From Leclercia sp. UBA7405 (lineage in GTDB: Bacteria > Pseudomonadota > Gammaproteobacteria > Enterobacterales > Enterobacteriaceae), in contig DKMV01000211.1 of assembly GCA_002469605.1 (NCBI GenBank), positions 1 through 20,050 of the forward strand: a stretch of 20,050 nucleotides of DNA, in the 5' to 3' direction. This document shows, piece by piece, positions 7,294 through 14,562 of this stretch (the first letter of the stretch is position 1; each line of letters starts with the position of its first letter). A program made the position numbers and the translations under genes. The notes beneath the pieces are model-generated. The model was not told where the DNA came from, did not search any database, and worked only from the letters and a program-made list of their open reading frames with translations.

Positions 7294-7309
7294 GTTTCAT
7301 ATATGAAAC
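7294..7309. promoter_or_regulatory. Operator copy 3 (GTTTCATATATGAAAC)
   Basis: A perfect 16-bp palindrome centred about +25 relative to the predicted start of the rightward operon and 20 nt before the ferredoxin ATG, so a bound protein would block elongation or initiation. It shares the GTTTCA/TGAAAC arms of copies 1 and 2. Confidence 0.6.
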
Positions 7310-7328
7310 AAAAGCCTGGAGGATCGTG

Positions 7329-7652
7329 ATGAGCTGGATAGGCGTATGTGACGCAGAACAAGTACAGGAAGATTTCCCTTTTAGCGGCAACGTCGAAGGC
7401 AAAGAGATCGGCGTTTATTTAATTGACGGCGACTATTACGCGCTGGAAGACGTCTGTCCTCACGCTTACGCCCTGCTGAGCCAGGGTTTCGTGGAAGACG
7501 GTAAAGTTGAGTGCCCGCTGCATGAAGCGGTTTTCGACGTTAAAACCGGCCAGTGCCTGCACGGTCCCGGCGGTCGTAATCTCAACCGCTACCCGGTTCG
7601 GGTATTTGAAAACCAGATCCAGATTACCTTTGTCGAGGAGACCGTGGCATGA
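7329..7652 (+). CDS. Rieske [2Fe-2S] ferredoxin component of a ring-hydroxylating oxygenase
   Basis: A 107-aa soluble electron carrier of the BphA3/CarAc/NaphtAb type. The Rieske cluster ligands are C43 and H45 in CPH and C62 and H65 in CPLH, 16 residues apart, and the fold continues with FDVKTGQCLHGPGG and NRYPVRVFENQI. The start chosen is the ATG at 7329, because GGAGGA (7318-7323) is 5 nt upstream; the frame is open further upstream, but that would place the start inside the promoter. It overlaps the next gene by an ATGA. With the reductase at 11543 and the oxygenase at 7968 it makes a complete three-component system: NADH to reductase to ferredoxin to oxygenase. Confidence 0.93.
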   Translation: MSWIGVCDAEQVQEDFPFSGNVEGKEIGVYLIDGDYYALEDVCPHAYALLSQGFVEDGKVECPLHEAVFDVKTGQCLHGPGGRNLNRYPVRVFENQIQITFVEETVA

Positions 7653-7957
7653 GCGACACCCTGAATTTCAACCCGGCGCTGCCGGAAAGCCGTCAGTTTG
7701 CCCCGCCGGCAGAGGGCGGTAACGGCTCCATCCACAAGCCGGGCCAGTATACCAACCTCATCTGGCAGACCCGCAGCCGCGTGCCGGAAAACTGGGAACT
7801 TAAGCTGATTGCCACCCTGGAAGAACTCTTCGAACAGGGGGCCGAGACGCTGCCCGAGCTGGTGAACGGGCTTAACGCCCGCAAAATGCACGACCAGCAG
7901 GGCGAGCCGTGGAGCGAAGCCAGCTTCGGGGCATTTTTACAGGTTAACGGTTACTGA
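7649..7957 (+). CDS. Small recombinase-like helix-turn-helix protein of unknown function
   Basis: A 102-aa protein translationally coupled to the ferredoxin (ATGA overlap) and ending 10 nt before the oxygenase gene. The first ~45 residues include NPALPESRQF, a G/N-rich turn and HKPGQYTNLIWQTR. The C-terminal half (LPELVNGLNARKMHDQQG then EPWSEASFGAFLQVNGY) resembles the helix-turn-helix part of large serine recombinases, where LN-x-G-x-x-G-x-x-W-T/S-x-x-S is typical. It has no serine-recombinase catalytic domain, so it is not a recombinase. I recall similar small proteins annotated as recombinase-like helix-turn-helix proteins next to Rieske oxygenase genes; no function is known to me. Possibilities are an oxygenase accessory or assembly factor, or a small DNA-binding regulator. 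The gene call is secure; the function is open. Confidence 0.75.
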   Translation: MSDTLNFNPALPESRQFAPPAEGGNGSIHKPGQYTNLIWQTRSRVPENWELKLIATLEELFEQGAETLPELVNGLNARKMHDQQGEPWSEASFGAFLQVNGY

Positions 7958-7967
7958 GGGCAGGGGA

Positions 7968-8990
7968 ATGACAACAAGCGTACAAAGCTATCTTGATAAA
8001 GGCCTGCGCGGCCTCTGGTATCCGGTACTGGCGAGCTGGGAGGTGCAGTCCGCGCCGGTGGGCATTACCCGCCTGGGCGAGCAGATTGTGGTCTGGCGTA
8101 ACAAAGACGGCCAGGTACAGGCCCTGGAAGACCGCTGCCCGCACCGCGGCGCGCGCCTGTCGATGGGCTGGAACCTGGGCGACCGCATCGCCTGCTGGTA
8201 TCACGGCGTGGAGGTGGCAGGCAACGGCGAAGTGAAAGATGTGCCCGCGGTAGACAAATGTCCGCTGGTGGGCCAGCAGTGCGTGCGCAGCTACAACGTG
8301 CAGGAGGCCCACGGCGCCATCTTCCTCTGGTTTGGCGTCACCGCCGAACAGCAGCCGGACGAGCTGAGCTTCCCGGATGAGCTCGCCGACAGCGAAAACT
8401 ACAGCAATTTCCTCTGCACCGCCGGCTGGCAGTGCAACTACCAGTACGCGCTGGAAAACGTCATGGATCCGATGCACGGCACCTACCTGCACTCGTCGTC
8501 CCACTCCATGGCGGAAGGGGATCGCAAGGCCGACATGGTGCTGCAACCGACCAAAACCGGCTTTATCTTCGAGAAGAAGGGGCAGAGCGGGATCAACTTC
8601 GACTGGGTGGAGCTGGGCAACAGCGGCACTTACTGGATGCGCCTCTCTATCCCTTATAAAAAGCGCTTCGGGCCGGGCGGCCACTTCTTCATCGTTGGCA
8701 TGGTGGTGCCGGAAGATAACGACAACTGCCGGGTCTTCTTCTGGCGCATCCGCCGCGTGCAGGGCTGGCAGCGCGATATGTGGCGCTTTATGTACCGCAA
8801 CCGTCTGGAAAAACTGCACTGGGAAGTGCTGGAGCAGGATCGCGTGGTGCTCGAAAGCCTGGCGCCGAACGCCCGGGATCACGAGTACCTCTATCAGCAC
8901 GACGTTGGTCTCTCCCGCCTGCGCCGCATGATGCAAAAGGCCGCCAAAGAGCAGCTCGCCGCCCGCGAAGCACAGCAGGGGGCCGCGTGA
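7968..8990 (+). CDS. Rieske non-heme iron oxygenase, large (alpha) subunit
   Basis: A 340-aa catalytic subunit that inserts oxygen into an aromatic or related substrate. The N-terminal Rieske domain has C57/H59 in CPHRGARLS and C76/H79 in CWYHG. The C-terminal catalytic domain has the mononuclear iron motif ENVMDPMHGTYLH, giving H170 and H175 as ligands, D167 as the bridging aspartate, and probably D291 in EQDRVVLES as the third ligand. The short length and the absence of a beta-subunit gene point to the alpha-only oxygenases (phthalate/vanillate/carbazole type), here served by a separate ferredoxin and reductase. Its stop shares one base with the next start (TGATG). Whether it is a dioxygenase, hydroxylase or demethylase cannot be read from the sequence; the following SDR and extradiol dioxygenase favour a dihydroxylating role. 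Confidence 0.93.
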   Translation: MTTSVQSYLDKGLRGLWYPVLASWEVQSAPVGITRLGEQIVVWRNKDGQVQALEDRCPHRGARLSMGWNLGDRIACWYHGVEVAGNGEVKDVPAVDKCPLVGQQCVRSYNVQEAHGAIFLWFGVTAEQQPDELSFPDELADSENYSNFLCTAGWQCNYQYALENVMDPMHGTYLHSSSHSMAEGDRKADMVLQPTKTGFIFEKKGQSGINFDWVELGNSGTYWMRLSIPYKKRFGPGGHFFIVGMVVPEDNDNCRVFFWRIRRVQGWQRDMWRFMYRNRLEKLHWEVLEQDRVVLESLAPNARDHEYLYQHDVGLSRLRRMMQKAAKEQLAAREAQQGAA

Positions 8991-9739
8991 TGAACGGGCT
9001 GCTGAGCGGCAAGCGCATCGTGGTGACCGGCGCCGCGCGCGGGCTGGGCTATCACTTTGCCAAAGCCTGCGCAGAGCAGGGGGCCGCGGTGGTGATGTGC
9101 GACATCCTCAAAGGGGAGCTCGCCGAAAGCGCCCACGGCCTGAGCGAACAGGGGTATGCGATCGAATCTTACGCTATCGATCTGGCCGATCCCCACTCTA
9201 TTGCAGAGACGTTCAGCGCCATTGGCGGGCAGGGAAAAATCGACGGGCTGGTCAATAACGCCGCCATGGCCACCGGCGTGGGTGGTAAAGACATGCTCGA
9301 TTACGATCCGGATCTCTGGGATCGGGTAATGCGCGTCAACGTTAAAGGCACCTGGCTGGTGACCCGCGCCGCGGTGCCGCTGCTGCGTGAGGGGGCGGGG
9401 ATCGTCAACGTCGCCTCCGACACCGCCCTGTGGGGCGCGCCGCGCCTGATGGCCTACGTGGCCAGCAAGGGCGCAGTGATCGCTATGACCCGCTCAATGG
9501 CGCGGGAGCTGGGTGAAAAACGCATTCGCATTAACGCCATCGCGCCGGGGTTAACCCGCGTCGAGGCAACCGAATATGTGCCCGCCGAGCGCCATCAGCT
9601 CTATGAAAACGGCCGCGCGCTGGCGGGTGCCCAGCAGCCGGAGGACGTGACCGGCAGCGTGGTATGGCTGTTAAGCGATCTGTCGCGGTTTATTACCGGG
9701 CAACTGATTCCGGTCAACGGCGGTTTTGTCTTTAACTAA
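8990..9739 (+). CDS. Short-chain dehydrogenase/reductase (putative cis-dihydrodiol dehydrogenase)
   Basis: A 249-aa classical SDR. It has TGAARGLG at residues 13-20, an acidic D38 at the end of beta-2 (favouring NAD over NADP), NNAA at 89-92, and the complete catalytic set S143, Y156, K160 (YVASK). The C-terminal segment GQLIPVNGGF is typical of the family. The ATG at 8990 overlaps the oxygenase stop by one base; a longer in-frame start inside the oxygenase gene is rejected. Position between a Rieske oxygenase and an extradiol dioxygenase suggests it rearomatises a cis-dihydrodiol to a catechol with NAD, as BphB-type enzymes do. That substrate role is inference; SDRs are too diverse to assign by motif alone. 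Confidence 0.88.
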   Translation: MNGLLSGKRIVVTGAARGLGYHFAKACAEQGAAVVMCDILKGELAESAHGLSEQGYAIESYAIDLADPHSIAETFSAIGGQGKIDGLVNNAAMATGVGGKDMLDYDPDLWDRVMRVNVKGTWLVTRAAVPLLREGAGIVNVASDTALWGAPRLMAYVASKGAVIAMTRSMARELGEKRIRINAIAPGLTRVEATEYVPAERHQLYENGRALAGAQQPEDVTGSVVWLLSDLSRFITGQLIPVNGGFVFN

Positions 9740-9752
9740 GGGTGAGGCAAGT

Positions 9753-10541
9753 ATGACAAAGGTTCAGGAAGTGAAGTACCTGGTGCCGGGGCTGGAGCGC
9801 GGTTTACAGCTGCTGCTGGCCTTTGGCGAGCAGCACCGCGAACTGACCTTTGCCGAGCTGCACCGGCTGGTGGATATGCCAAAAGCCACCGCCTACCGCG
9901 TGGTGCAGACCCTGGAGTATATGGGCTTTCTGGAGCGTAACACCCGCACCAACACCTTTTCGCTCGGGATGAACGTGCTGCGCCTGGGCTTTGAGTACAT
10001 CGCCTCGCTGGACGTGGCGCAGGTGGGCCAGCCGGTTATCGAGCAGCTGCGCGACCTGAGCCAGTGCAGCAGTCATCTGGCGATCCGCGACGGGCGCGAC
10101 ATCATCTATATCGCCCGGGTCAGCGCCGCCGGGTCACGCATTAATCAGGTCAGCATCGGCACCCGTCTGCCGGTGCACTGCACCTCGCTAGGCCGCATGC
10201 TGCTCACCGACGTGTCGCGCCCGGAGTTCGAACAGCTCTTCCCCCACGAGAGCCTGCCGGGCAACACGCCGGGCCAGCTTCACGACCGCGAGGCCCTGTG
10301 GCAGATGGTGCAGCAGGACAAAGCCCGTGGCTATGTCATTGGCGAATCCTTCTTCCGCCACGGCATCTCCTCCATTGTCTACCCGGTGTATGACCGCAGC
10401 CATCGCGTGGCGGCGGTGGTGAGCATTCTGGTGCCGTCCGAGGAGATCCCGCAGAGCGATCGGGAGCGTCTGCAAAACGACGTTCGCCTGGCGGCGGATA
10501 AAATTTCTGGCTTCTTAGGGTATCTGTCGCAGGCCAGTTAA
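9753..10541 (+). CDS. IclR-family transcriptional regulator
   Basis: A 262-aa regulator with an N-terminal winged helix-turn-helix (about residues 14-70; LTFAELHRLVDMPKATAYRV is the HTH region) and a C-terminal IclR effector-binding domain including VSIGTRLPVHCTSLGRMLL and a GYVIGESFFRHGISSI segment. The start is the ATG at 9753 with GGTGAGG upstream; an upstream in-frame TTG lies inside the preceding SDR gene. It is embedded in the operon, 13 nt after the SDR, so it would be co-transcribed with the enzymes it likely controls. The three 16-bp palindromes at 6978-7309 are its probable targets. IclR proteins can repress or activate; the site downstream of the promoter suggests repression relieved by a pathway compound. 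Confidence 0.93.
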   Translation: MTKVQEVKYLVPGLERGLQLLLAFGEQHRELTFAELHRLVDMPKATAYRVVQTLEYMGFLERNTRTNTFSLGMNVLRLGFEYIASLDVAQVGQPVIEQLRDLSQCSSHLAIRDGRDIIYIARVSAAGSRINQVSIGTRLPVHCTSLGRMLLTDVSRPEFEQLFPHESLPGNTPGQLHDREALWQMVQQDKARGYVIGESFFRHGISSIVYPVYDRSHRVAAVVSILVPSEEIPQSDRERLQNDVRLAADKISGFLGYLSQAS

Positions 10542-10619
10542 ATCAGTGAGTTAACGTCAGGCGCTTAACTGCGTCGGGCATGTTTTACGCCCGAATCGGG
10601 CTAAACGAGGCAACGAATC
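10542..10619 (+). other. 78-nt gap between the IclR and extradiol dioxygenase genes
   Basis: The largest gap inside the rightward series. It contains an inverted repeat TCGGGC (10574-10579) / GCCCGA (10589-10594) with a further TCGGGC at 10596-10601, but no T tract and no convincing -35/-10 pair. It may be a processing or pausing site; a minor internal promoter cannot be excluded. Confidence 0.4.
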
Positions 10620-11546
10620 ATGAGTGTAACCGGAATTGAGAAGCTGGAATTTGGCGTTGAGAACCTGACGCACTGCGCCAAATTTATGCGTGATTTTGGC
10701 CTGACGGGCGATGCCAGCGGCCAGCGTTTTACCACCTTAAGCGGCGCGCGCGTGGAGCTGAACCCCATCGACAGCCCGGAATTGCCGCCGGCCTTTGAAG
10801 CGGGCAACACCCTGCGCCGTATGTCCTGGGCGGTGGCGACCCAGCACGATCTTGACGCGCTGCGCCCGAAGCTGGCGCAGCAGCCCGGTTTTCGTGAAGT
10901 GGGCGACGCGCTGGAGTGCATCGATCCGAACGGCATGACCCTGCGGGTGCAGGTAAGCCAGCAGACGGAGGTCGAGCTGAACGTCGAGCCAATCAACCAG
11001 TGGGGCGATGCCCGCCGGATCGACACCCCCAGCCCGGTGTACGATCGCGCCCAGCCGATCAACGTCGGCCACGTGGTCTTCTTCGTGGAGGAGCTGGCGG
11101 CGGTAGAAAAATTCTACCGCGAGGTGCTCGGCTTCCAGGTCTCCGACCGCTACGTCAACCGGGCGGTGTTCCTGCGCTGCGGCGTGCGCGGCGGCCATCA
11201 CAACCTCTTTTTACTGCAACTGCCCAACCGCAAGCGTGGCCTCAACCACGTGGCCTTTACCGTGCGCGACATCCACGAAGTGATCGGCGGCGGCATTGCG
11301 ATGAACAAAAACGCCTGGAGCACCTTTATCGGGCCGGGCCGCCATCCGGTGTCGTCGGCCTACTTCTGGTACGTCAACAGCCCGACCGGCGGCGCCTTTG
11401 AGTACTACACCAACGACGACTACCTGACCGAAAACTGGCAGCCGCGCGAGCTGGAGCACTCCCTGGTCTCCTTTACCGAATGGGCGGTGGAAGGGGGGAT
11501 TGACCACGACACCCGCCGCCAGCAGAAGAAGCCGGAGGCGGTATGA
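10620..11546 (+). CDS. Two-domain type I extradiol (meta-cleavage) dioxygenase, VOC superfamily
   Basis: A 308-aa enzyme of two vicinal-oxygen-chelate domains, the size of BphC-type catechol 2,3-dioxygenases. The C-terminal active domain shows the Fe(II) 2-His-1-carboxylate ligands H151 (NVGHVVFF), H210 (LNHVAFTV) and E261 (GGAFEYYTND). Second-sphere residues expected in BphC also fit: H193/H194 (GGHHNLF), H242 (GRHPVSS) and a tyrosine near 248-251 (AYFWYV). The N-terminal domain is degenerate, as usual. It would open a catechol next to its hydroxyls to a yellow semialdehyde or ketone product. GAGG about 10 nt before the ATG is the likely ribosome binding site. It overlaps the reductase gene by ATGA, so ring cleavage and electron supply are co-expressed. 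The precise catechol is unknown. Confidence 0.9.
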   Translation: MSVTGIEKLEFGVENLTHCAKFMRDFGLTGDASGQRFTTLSGARVELNPIDSPELPPAFEAGNTLRRMSWAVATQHDLDALRPKLAQQPGFREVGDALECIDPNGMTLRVQVSQQTEVELNVEPINQWGDARRIDTPSPVYDRAQPINVGHVVFFVEELAAVEKFYREVLGFQVSDRYVNRAVFLRCGVRGGHHNLFLLQLPNRKRGLNHVAFTVRDIHEVIGGGIAMNKNAWSTFIGPGRHPVSSAYFWYVNSPTGGAFEYYTNDDYLTENWQPRELEHSLVSFTEWAVEGGIDHDTRRQQKKPEAV

Positions 11547-12730
11547 CCTCGCGCATTGTGATTATCGGCGGCGGCCAGGCGGGCGGCTGGGCGGCGAAAA
11601 CCCTGCGTGACCAGGGCTTTGACGGCGAGATTGCCATAGTCGCGGAAGAGGCCTGGGATTTTTACGAGCGCCCGCCGCTCTCCAAAGCCGCGCTGCTGGA
11701 GCCCGATGCCTCGCTCCCAAGGCTCTTTACCGAAGAGGCGCAGCAGGCGCTCAACCTGACCTGGCACCGGCCCCTGCGCGCGGAGCAGATCGATCGCGAC
11801 GCGAAAAAGGTGGTGTTGAGCAACGGCGAGCAGATTAGTTACAACATTCTTTTGATTGCTACCGGAGGGCGGGCGCGCCTGCCGGGGCAGGCGTGGGCCG
11901 CGCATCCACAGGTTTACACCCTGCGCCACTGGCACGACGCCCGACGTCTGAAAAGCCGCCTGGCGGAGAGTAAAAGCCTGGCGATTATCGGCGGCGGCTG
12001 GATCGGCCTCGAAATTGCCGCCTCGGCGCGCAAAAGCGGCGTGGCGGTTACCCTCTTCGAGCAGCAGCCGGCCCTCTGCATGCGCTCGGTAAGCGCTGAG
12101 GTTTCTCAGCGGCTGGAAAGCCTGCACCGGGAGCAGGGCGTAGGGATCCGCACCGGCTGCGGCGCGCTGGAGCTGGAAGACGACGGCGGCCTGCCGGCGA
12201 TCCACTGCGACGGCAGACGGGAAACCTTCGACGCGGTGGTGGTAGGGATCGGCGTCGATCTTAATCTCGAGCTGGCCCGGGAGGCGGGGCTGCGTACCGA
12301 ACGCGGGATCGTGGTGGATGCCCAGGGCCGCACCTCGGATCCCTTTATCTTTGCCGCCGGTGACGTGGCCCAGCACCATCACTACGGTCTGTGCATTCAG
12401 TCCTGGGCCTTTGCCCAGAACCAGGCGGTGGCGACGGCCAGAGCAATGCTGGATCCGCAGGCGCCGGGCTACGACGAAGCGCCCTGGCTCTGGTCGGATC
12501 AATACCAGCACAATATTCAGATCCTCGGTATTCCGCAGCCGGGCAGCAAAACCATCGTGCGCGACAACGCGCTGTACTTCTCGCTGGACGATAACGGGCG
12601 ATTAACCCAGCTGGTGGCCTTTAACGATGCGCGTACCGTCAAGCTGGCAAAACGCTGGATGGCGAACGGACGCGATTTATCCGACGTGCCGCTCGCCGAT
12701 CCGACCTTTTCACTGATGTCACTGCGATAG
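11543..12730 (+). CDS. FAD-dependent NADH:ferredoxin reductase of the oxygenase system
   Basis: A 395-aa flavoprotein of the BphA4/HcaD type that passes electrons from NADH to the Rieske ferredoxin. It has an FAD-binding GGGQAGG at residues 9-15, the family motif YERPPLSK at 41-48, ATGGRARLP at 107-114, the NADH-binding IIGGGWIGLEIA at 148-159, and the second FAD motif FIFAAGDVA at 268-276. The C-terminal domain (from about 310) includes a WSDQYQHNIQILG segment typical of these reductases. It starts by ATGA overlap with the dioxygenase gene. It is separated from the ferredoxin gene by five genes, which is unusual only in order. The assignment to the local ferredoxin rests on co-location. Confidence 0.92.
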   Translation: MTSRIVIIGGGQAGGWAAKTLRDQGFDGEIAIVAEEAWDFYERPPLSKAALLEPDASLPRLFTEEAQQALNLTWHRPLRAEQIDRDAKKVVLSNGEQISYNILLIATGGRARLPGQAWAAHPQVYTLRHWHDARRLKSRLAESKSLAIIGGGWIGLEIAASARKSGVAVTLFEQQPALCMRSVSAEVSQRLESLHREQGVGIRTGCGALELEDDGGLPAIHCDGRRETFDAVVVGIGVDLNLELAREAGLRTERGIVVDAQGRTSDPFIFAAGDVAQHHHYGLCIQSWAFAQNQAVATARAMLDPQAPGYDEAPWLWSDQYQHNIQILGIPQPGSKTIVRDNALYFSLDDNGRLTQLVAFNDARTVKLAKRWMANGRDLSDVPLADPTFSLMSLR

Positions 12731-12755
12731 CTAACGCCCACCCACAGGGGGAGAG

Positions 12756-14012
12756 ATGACCACATTAGAGACCAACGCCGCGCCTTCAGAGGCCAGCGGC
12801 GAGGGCGTCCGCACGCCCGAAAAAGCGGTACGCTGGGCCATTCCGCTGTCGCTGCTGGCCTGCGTGCTGCTGGCGTTTTTCGACAAAATCAGTATTGCCG
12901 CGCTCTTTTCCGACGGCCATTTCCAGCAGGCGATGGGCATCGATTTTGATACCACGCGCCTCGGCATTTTGATGAGCGCCTTCCTGCTGAGCTACGGCTT
13001 CTCCTCAGTCTTTTTAAGCGGGCTGGGGGATAAGATCGCCCCTCTGCGCCTGCTCACCGGGATGATGGCGGTGTGGTGCGTGCTGATGGTGGCGATGGGC
13101 TTCACCCATAACTACACCCTGATGATCGTCCTGCGCATCCTGCTGGGAGTGGCGGAGGGGCCGCTGTTCCCGCTGGCGTTCGCCATCGTGCGCCACAATT
13201 TCCCGCAGCATCTGCAGGCGCGGGCCACCATGCTGTGGCTGCTCGGTACGCCCGTTGGCGCGGCCATCGGCTTTCCGCTCTCCCTCTGGCTGCTGAATAC
13301 CTTCGGCTGGCAGAGCACCTTCTTTGTGATGGCGATGCTCACCGTACCGGTCCTGATCTTTGTGCGTATCGGCCTGCGCGGGATCCGGCTGGATGCGAAA
13401 CCGGCCACCACCCAGGCCTCGCAGGATGAGCGGCGTGCGGCCCGGCGCGAGCTGTTTGTCAGCCCGCACTTCTGGATCATCTGCATCTTTAACATCGCCT
13501 TTCTCACCTATCTGTGGGGCATCAACGGCTGGCTGCCGGGCTACCTGATTAAGGGCAAAGGCATTCACCTGGAGCACGCGGGCTGGCTCTCGTCGATGCC
13601 CTTTATCGCCATGCTGGCGGGCGAGGTGATTGGCGCCTGGCTCTCGGACCGGCTCGATAAACGCGCCGCGGCCTGTTTTATCTCCATGGCCGGGGCGGCG
13701 CTGGGGCTGGCGGCGGTAATGCAGCTTGATACGCCGCTTGCCGTTATCGCCGCCATGAGCTTCAGCACCTTTATGTGGGGAACGGGCGCCCCCAACATCT
13801 TCGCCCTGCTGGCCAAGGCTACCCATCTCCGGGTGAGCGCCACGGCGGGGGGCATTTTCAACGGGCTGGGAAACTTTGCAGGCGCGCTGTCGCCGGCGGT
13901 GATGGGGGCGCTGATCGCCTTCACCCATAGCATGGATTCCGGGCTGATTTTTCTGGCGGTGATGGCGGCGGTGGGTTGCCTTCTGTTACTGCCGCTGCTG
14001 AGACGTTACTGA
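12756..14012 (+). CDS. MFS transporter, ACS family (second transporter of the cluster)
   Basis: A 418-aa, 12-helix major facilitator protein in the inner membrane. It begins with a hydrophilic N-terminus of about 28 residues; then come FFDKISIAAL (D43, K44) in helix 1, LLGVAEGPLFPL in the fourth region, and a central loop rich in charged residues (RRAARREL). These features match the ACS family of organic-anion symporters. GGGGGAGAG 3-11 nt upstream of the ATG is the ribosome binding site. It lies 25 nt after the reductase gene and 10 nt before the cupin gene. It differs clearly in sequence from the divergent ACS transporter at 5701-6912, so the two may handle different compounds, for example substrate uptake and intermediate exchange (inference). 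Confidence 0.88.
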   Translation: MTTLETNAAPSEASGEGVRTPEKAVRWAIPLSLLACVLLAFFDKISIAALFSDGHFQQAMGIDFDTTRLGILMSAFLLSYGFSSVFLSGLGDKIAPLRLLTGMMAVWCVLMVAMGFTHNYTLMIVLRILLGVAEGPLFPLAFAIVRHNFPQHLQARATMLWLLGTPVGAAIGFPLSLWLLNTFGWQSTFFVMAMLTVPVLIFVRIGLRGIRLDAKPATTQASQDERRAARRELFVSPHFWIICIFNIAFLTYLWGINGWLPGYLIKGKGIHLEHAGWLSSMPFIAMLAGEVIGAWLSDRLDKRAAACFISMAGAALGLAAVMQLDTPLAVIAAMSFSTFMWGTGAPNIFALLAKATHLRVSATAGGIFNGLGNFAGALSPAVMGALIAFTHSMDSGLIFLAVMAAVGCLLLLPLLRRY

Positions 14013-14022
14013 GGAGAGCGTA

Positions 14023-14553
14023 ATGACTGATTCAACCGTAACTGCAAAACCGGGCATTAAACCTGACCATCTGACCATGGAAGAGTGGATCGAATCGCGT
14101 GTGGCGCGCTTTGAAGGGCGCAAATATGACTGGAATGCGCTGAAGTTCCAGGCCGATTTCGACCCGAAATACCGTCGCGCCCAGATGCGCTACATCGGTA
14201 CCGGCGCCACCGGCGTGGCCAACGACACCAACACCGTGCAGGCCGAGCACTTCACCTTCTCCACCATGGTGCTGCCCTCAAAATGCGAAGGGCCGCTGCA
14301 CCTGCACGACGACGTAGAAGAGGTGTTCTTCATGCTGAAAGGGCAGATCACCCTAATGATCCAGGACGGCGACAACTATACCGAAACCGTGCTGCGCGAG
14401 CGCGACCTGATCTCCGTCCCGCCGGGCATCTACCGCGGGCTGTTTAACCACGGCGAAGAGGAGGCGCTGATGTGCGTCATGCTCGGCACCAACAAGCCGG
14501 AGATCCCGACCTATCCAGCCGATCATCCGCTCTCGAAAGTGAAGCGGAGCTAA
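14023..14553 (+). CDS. Cupin-domain protein, possible metal enzyme
   Basis: A 176-aa single-domain cupin. Motif 1 is HLHDDVEEVFFMLKG (H93, H95, E99 or E100, G107) and motif 2 is VPPGIYRGLFNHGEE (H143), so a full three-histidine-one-glutamate metal site can be formed. The N-terminal ~60 residues are helical and charged, including MEEWIESRVARF. RBS GGAGAG lies just upstream. Cupins in aromatic catabolic operons include dioxygenases, isomerases and decarboxylases, but also non-catalytic binding proteins; I cannot choose. Its place between the transporter and the alpha/beta hydrolase suggests a role in converting or stabilising the ring-cleavage product. Confidence 0.85.
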   Translation: MTDSTVTAKPGIKPDHLTMEEWIESRVARFEGRKYDWNALKFQADFDPKYRRAQMRYIGTGATGVANDTNTVQAEHFTFSTMVLPSKCEGPLHLHDDVEEVFFMLKGQITLMIQDGDNYTETVLRERDLISVPPGIYRGLFNHGEEEALMCVMLGTNKPEIPTYPADHPLSKVKRS

Positions 14554-14562
14554 GGGGGCACC

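Larger units (their letters stand above)
6913..7328. other. AT-rich divergent control region of the catabolic island
   Basis: A 416-nt non-coding stretch between the leftward MFS gene and the rightward operon, strikingly AT-rich compared with the GC-rich genes on both sides. It contains three copies of a 16-bp palindrome (6978-6993, 7025-7040, 7294-7309), a forward promoter (7243-7270), and a separate inverted repeat TCAATAA-CTA-TTATTGA (7090-7106) with an extra TCAATAA at 7120-7126. I could not pick one convincing promoter for the leftward gene; GTGACA (reverse of 6961-6966) is a possible -35. Confidence 0.7.

Noticed and set aside
7649..7957. Remnant of a serine recombinase or integrase that mobilised the island
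   Set aside because: The frame is intact, has an ATGA overlap with the ferredoxin gene and lies inside the operon; there is no catalytic domain or neighbouring recombinase fragment.
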